A DNA stretch of 64,000 bases from Paraspadella gotoi (Eukaryota > Chaetognatha). Location: NCBI GenBank assembly GCA_051294375.1, contig CM119267.1, positions 9,536,339 through 9,600,338 on the forward strand, given 5' to 3'. The first letter of the stretch is position 1; each line of letters opens with the position of its first letter. The translations under genes and the position numbers were made by a program. The notes beneath the pieces were generated by a model. That model saw only the letters and a program-made list of their open reading frames with translations, was not told where the DNA came from and did not search any database. Below are positions 60,015 to 64,000 of this stretch, piece by piece.

Positions 60015-60706
60015 TCTGGTTTCATGTTTCTGTCCACTTACTTAAATGTGACATATACGTACGTAGATTGTACAAAGTACATGGATAACTGAATTCAAGT
60101 AAACCCTGCTAAGCTTCTATGATGCTAAACTCCCCGCCGCCCAAGGTACTATTTTCTTTTCTCATTTTACTCATTCCCATGTCACTCTTTTACGTTTTCA
60201 TTTTTACTAATGATCGAGTTGTTTCCTTACTTCGTCCATACTTTCTCATTAGCATCTTTTTTCCCTTTTTCGATTTTCGCTTTGTCTTCCATCCTTTCCT
60301 TTTCACTTCCGCCATGTTTTTTTTTCATTTCGCTCCGAGTTCTCGACTCGTGATTTTTCTCGGGTTTTTTCACTAATAGACTCACAGACTGACAGACTCT
60401 CTTCTAATCTTTTTCACTGATTGTTGGAAAATTTCACTCTAGCGAAACCAGAAAATATTATAAATCAGTCCGATAAAAACGTATAGGGTAGTCTATGTAA
60501 GAATTCGAATTCTAAATAAGCTGGTTAAATTTATTTCGCAAACTTAATTCTTTTTCTTTTTTCGGGATTTTTAGCTTTTTTTCAAGCAAAGTATTGTTAT
60601 TAAACTTTATTACTTTTAAATTAATTGTGAGAATAAGCTTATAAAAAGCTGCTGAACAAATGTTTCTAAATAAATAAATATCGTTTTTCATCCGCACGGT
60701 ATTCAA

Positions 60707-60755
60707 ATAATTAAATTAATTATAATATCACTGATATTATAATTAATTTAATTAT
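60707..60755. repeat. Perfect AT-rich palindrome, 24-bp arms
   Basis: Arms 60707-60730 and 60732-60755 are exact reverse complements around a single C. Related shorter pieces (CTGATATTATCA) follow to about 60800. Confidence 0.9.
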
Positions 60756-61552
60756 GAGACTGATATTATCACTGATTATCAATGACTGATATTATCAGTG
60801 AATAACATTAATAACGACCAGCGAGATCGAGCTCTTTGAAAAAATCTCCGGAAGAGGGAGATATCGGACATCGCGGGCGTCGGGTTTTCTCGCCGCGAAG
60901 GTTAGGATATCTCTGGCAGCGACGCGCGACTAGTGACATTTTGCGCGAGATACGTGACGCGTGACCGAGCGAGACGAGGTTATTCTCCTGAGATAAAAGG
61001 GACCCGGTTTTTTTTGGGGTTTCTTACAAAATCTTATTTAGCCTTCAACATCACAAATTAGCGTCAAATATTTCCGATGTCTTATAATTTTATAATTAAT
61101 TTTATAATTTAATAATTTAGAATTTTAGTTGAAGCCGAAAATAGAATTTAGTTTTCGCCATTAGTTGTTCCCCGATCGGGCCTTCCCTGAGGTTCGAACA
61201 GTCAAGGTGACTCAAAGAAACTAAAATGAAGTTTTGGTCATGAATATAGAGCTCACGTCTCATCATCTTTTTTTCGCCTCAAAATCTCGTCTCCCTCTAT
61301 CGGCCGAACTATTCTACTTTCTTCATCTCACTCTTAACAAAACCCACACGCGGCTTCTCTCTCCTCTCACATTTTCTGTGACAAACTTCTCTAAATGAGG
61401 CGACCTTGATCTCATTCTCTCGGTGTCCTCGTGAGCGTCCTCTTCATCACTGCTTCCTTAGCCCCCCCCCTCGATTGAACGTATTTCCACTCAATCTTCT
61501 CTTCCCATCGATGCCACCGCGACAACGATGAACCTACGATGTCTCTTCTACA

Positions 61553-61554
<2 letters not shown>

Positions 61555-61598
<44 letters not shown>

Positions 61599-61604
61599 TC
61601 TCTC
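61555..61604. repeat. (CT)n microsatellite
   Basis: About 50 bases of CT repeat with TTTCTC interruptions at the right end. Confidence 0.9.
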
Positions 61605-62162
61605 TGGAAATATATAATATATAAATAATTGAATTTATAGATTACGCAGTAGATGAATAAGTAAATATACCCAAAAAAAGTAATTAGTTAAAAAATAGAT
61701 TAATAAATATAAACAGATAAACATTAAAAAACTTTCATGACAATCAATCTCAATTTTCATCTCCCTTCGTTTCCTTTACTCTTTTTTCCCGGGGCACAGT
61801 GGTCAAAAAAAAAAATTAATACCGGATAAAAGCCACTTGAACATACGGGCATAAATACCTATTCACTCTTTCCATAGTAATGCTACAAAGTCTTAGGTAA
61901 GATTACAGTTTCCAAAAATTATTCTTTCTCAAGTTATAAGCAAATCTCTATTTCGGGTGAGTCATTTTTTTTACCCACGTGGGTGGAAGAGAAAAATTAT
62001 TTGACTTTGTTATGGTATCAGCACTTTGTCTAGTTTGTTAACAAATAAAAAAAAAGATTTTCATAATATGTCACTATGTATGATATAAAAAACATAGTAA
62101 AAACTCATAGAATTTCAGCCGATTTTAATCAACCAGATTTAGTTCCTAATGATACATCTTAT

Positions 62163-62183
62163 TGTAGTCGGGCATTGCCTAGG
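62163..62183 (+). mobile_element. Fragment shared with the SINE-bearing duplication
   Basis: TGTAGTCGGGCATTGCCTAG plus one base is identical to the minus strand at 46518-46498, just outside the tRNA-like head of the SINE. Only these 21 bases match clearly. Confidence 0.4.
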
Positions 62184-63003
62184 CTTACAGTATCATTCGT
62201 CCGCCCTTTTGAGAAATCTAAAAATGCTTTTCATTCAAAAAATAATAAAAAAGAATTCGATATTCTTTAAAAATTATCTTATGATTCTTTTCTTTGATCG
62301 ATTTTCCGATTTTAATTTGCTTAGCGCACTTTTAAAAAGATTAAATTAAAGATTTTATATTTAGCAAACATACACCTATTACTTATAATATAAATATTAA
62401 AAAAATATTAAGTTAGATCAATTTCTTTTTAATGTCAAAATTATAAATCAAAAGTCGTTCAAATACCATCAATAATTTTTTTAAGAACCAAATTTGTTGG
62501 TTAATAAATTTTTTCTGCATATTTTTTCAAATCAATCTTAAACATTTGAAACATTTCCAATAACTTCAGAGGGCTTCTATGATAATCAGCATTATGAGAA
62601 AAAGTTGTTTTTGCCTAAAAAGAGAGGTTTATCCGGAAATTTAGTCCATTTGGATCACTGTGCGGGGGGGGGACGGAGTAGGGGAGGGGTGTGGGCGAGA
62701 GGAAAAAAAAACTGCTTTGTCGCCATCTTTAAAATTCATGGCGCCCTGAGTCGGCACCATAGATCGGGGGGATTATCTTTCTCATAAATTTGTCCTCGCA
62801 ATTCTTTTTCCTTTTTTTCTTTTTTTTTTCGAATCGAAATTAGTGCGATAATTTGTGTCTAGGGCAGTAGACCGTGACATGGACCGTTTCGTAGCCTCAC
62901 CTGCAACGTTTAGGTTAGTGTGCTTGAATATCAGGTAAAAGACGTTTAATGACGTTTAAATTGTAATATTATTTGTTGAACCCCCAAAGGAATCTTTTTC
63001 ATG

Positions 63004-63119
<116 letters not shown>

Positions 63120-64000
63120 ATAAATGTTTCAAAATAGCTGACGAAGAAAGTTTCATATAAATAAACATTAACGTAGCTGGTCGCCGCAGGGATTATTTAT
63201 AAAATAACTAAAACCATTTCCTTGCCGTTCGTCCATGACACTGAACAATATTGGCTCTTAATTATGTTTAACTTATTTGCAATAGAGGAAATGAATTTCG
63301 CATCCGGCTCAAATATCAGTCCCATTTGCGATTCCCAGTCGGAGTCGCTTCTTTTAATTCTCACTCCCCCCTCCCTCTCCCTCTCCCTCTCTCTCTCTTT
63401 TAAAAGTCACGTCGATTCGACGCCACGTCGCCAAATAAAAGCGGCCACGCCCATTTTGAATGGAATCCGAGACGGCGACGGCGTCAACCTTCCATTGTAC
63501 GAATTCAATGGCCGTTGTTCCTTTTTTTTTTCTTTTTCGCCTGCGCGGAGATTAAATAGACGGATGGATGGCGTCGTTGCCGTCAGGGGAAAGACGTTGC
63601 GGGTTGTGTTGCGAGAGGATAGATATCGGAGCGACGTTGGAACACGAATTTTAAAAAAATATAATTTTATTACTAATATTATTATATTATTAATAATATT
63701 AATATTATTATTTTTATTATTTAAAAAAAAACTTATTATTTAAAAATGTTTCCCTTTTTTTTTTTAGGTTTCGGTTTTTTTGAATTTGTGAACGACGGAT
63801 TTTCGGATTTTGAAGCGACATCTGAAATTCGCCAAGAGAACGAGACCTAAACGTCCTCGGTATCGCGAAGAGCGAATAAGCGATTATATCTCGATGCGCC
63901 GCTGAGATATACCCATTCGGTCTCCCCGCCTCCTGGCCGACCGTCTGTACTGAACCAACCAACTCCTCCTCGTTACTCGAGGGAACCACTTCCATCAAAA

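Noticed and set aside
63764-63850. Plus-strand exon after a T-run and AG, reading GFGFFEF like an RNA-binding RNP1 motif
   Set aside because: The frame stops after about 28 codons and no neighbouring exon supports it; the resemblance is short and probably chance.

Overview
This window is animal nuclear DNA, most likely from an invertebrate whose lineage I cannot name. Genes are split by GT-AG introns, coding exons are GC-rich, and the spacers are AT-rich and full of (GA/CT)n tracts and small repeats. The recognisable genes are all metazoan: a plasma-membrane calcium pump, a C2H2 zinc-finger protein, two ELOVL fatty-acid elongases, a high-affinity choline transporter and an FAD-dependent oxidoreductase. 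The choline transporter suggests an animal with cholinergic neurons. I reconstructed the introns by hand, by keeping reading phase across GT-AG (once GC-AG) borders; no search was run.

Layout. 0.1-2.1 kb: 3' exons of the calcium pump (+). 1.8-10.1 kb: a large imperfect inverted duplication of the pump's last exon and 3' flank, interrupted by a 25-N gap; part of it may be an assembly artefact. 10.4-14.9 kb: GC-rich leader and a five-exon zinc-finger gene (+, 895 aa). 15.9-21.4 kb: two elongase genes head to head, one with an intron and one without. 21.4-24.4 kb: AT-rich spacer with repeats. 25.0-32.2 kb: ten-exon choline transporter (+, 618 aa) carrying a textbook EF-hand loop in its last extracellular loop. 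32.2-35.7 kb: small transposon-like repeats. 35.7-39.2 kb: FAD-dependent oxidoreductase in at least 12 exons (+, at least 468 aa), with its true 5' end not found. 39.2-64 kb: almost gene-free by my reading; it holds inverted-repeat elements, a 3.5-kb tandem duplication, a second 25-N gap, long purine/pyrimidine tracts, and a few weak exon candidates on the minus strand.

The genes do not form a pathway. Most are membrane proteins (calcium export, lipid elongation in the ER, choline uptake), but nothing suggests co-regulation beyond the divergent elongase pair. The points most worth following are the EF-hand loop in the choline transporter, the elongase pair that differs by an intron, two families of small inverted-repeat elements, and the two duplications next to 25-N gaps. 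A large share of long open frames here are translations of simple repeats and are not genes.
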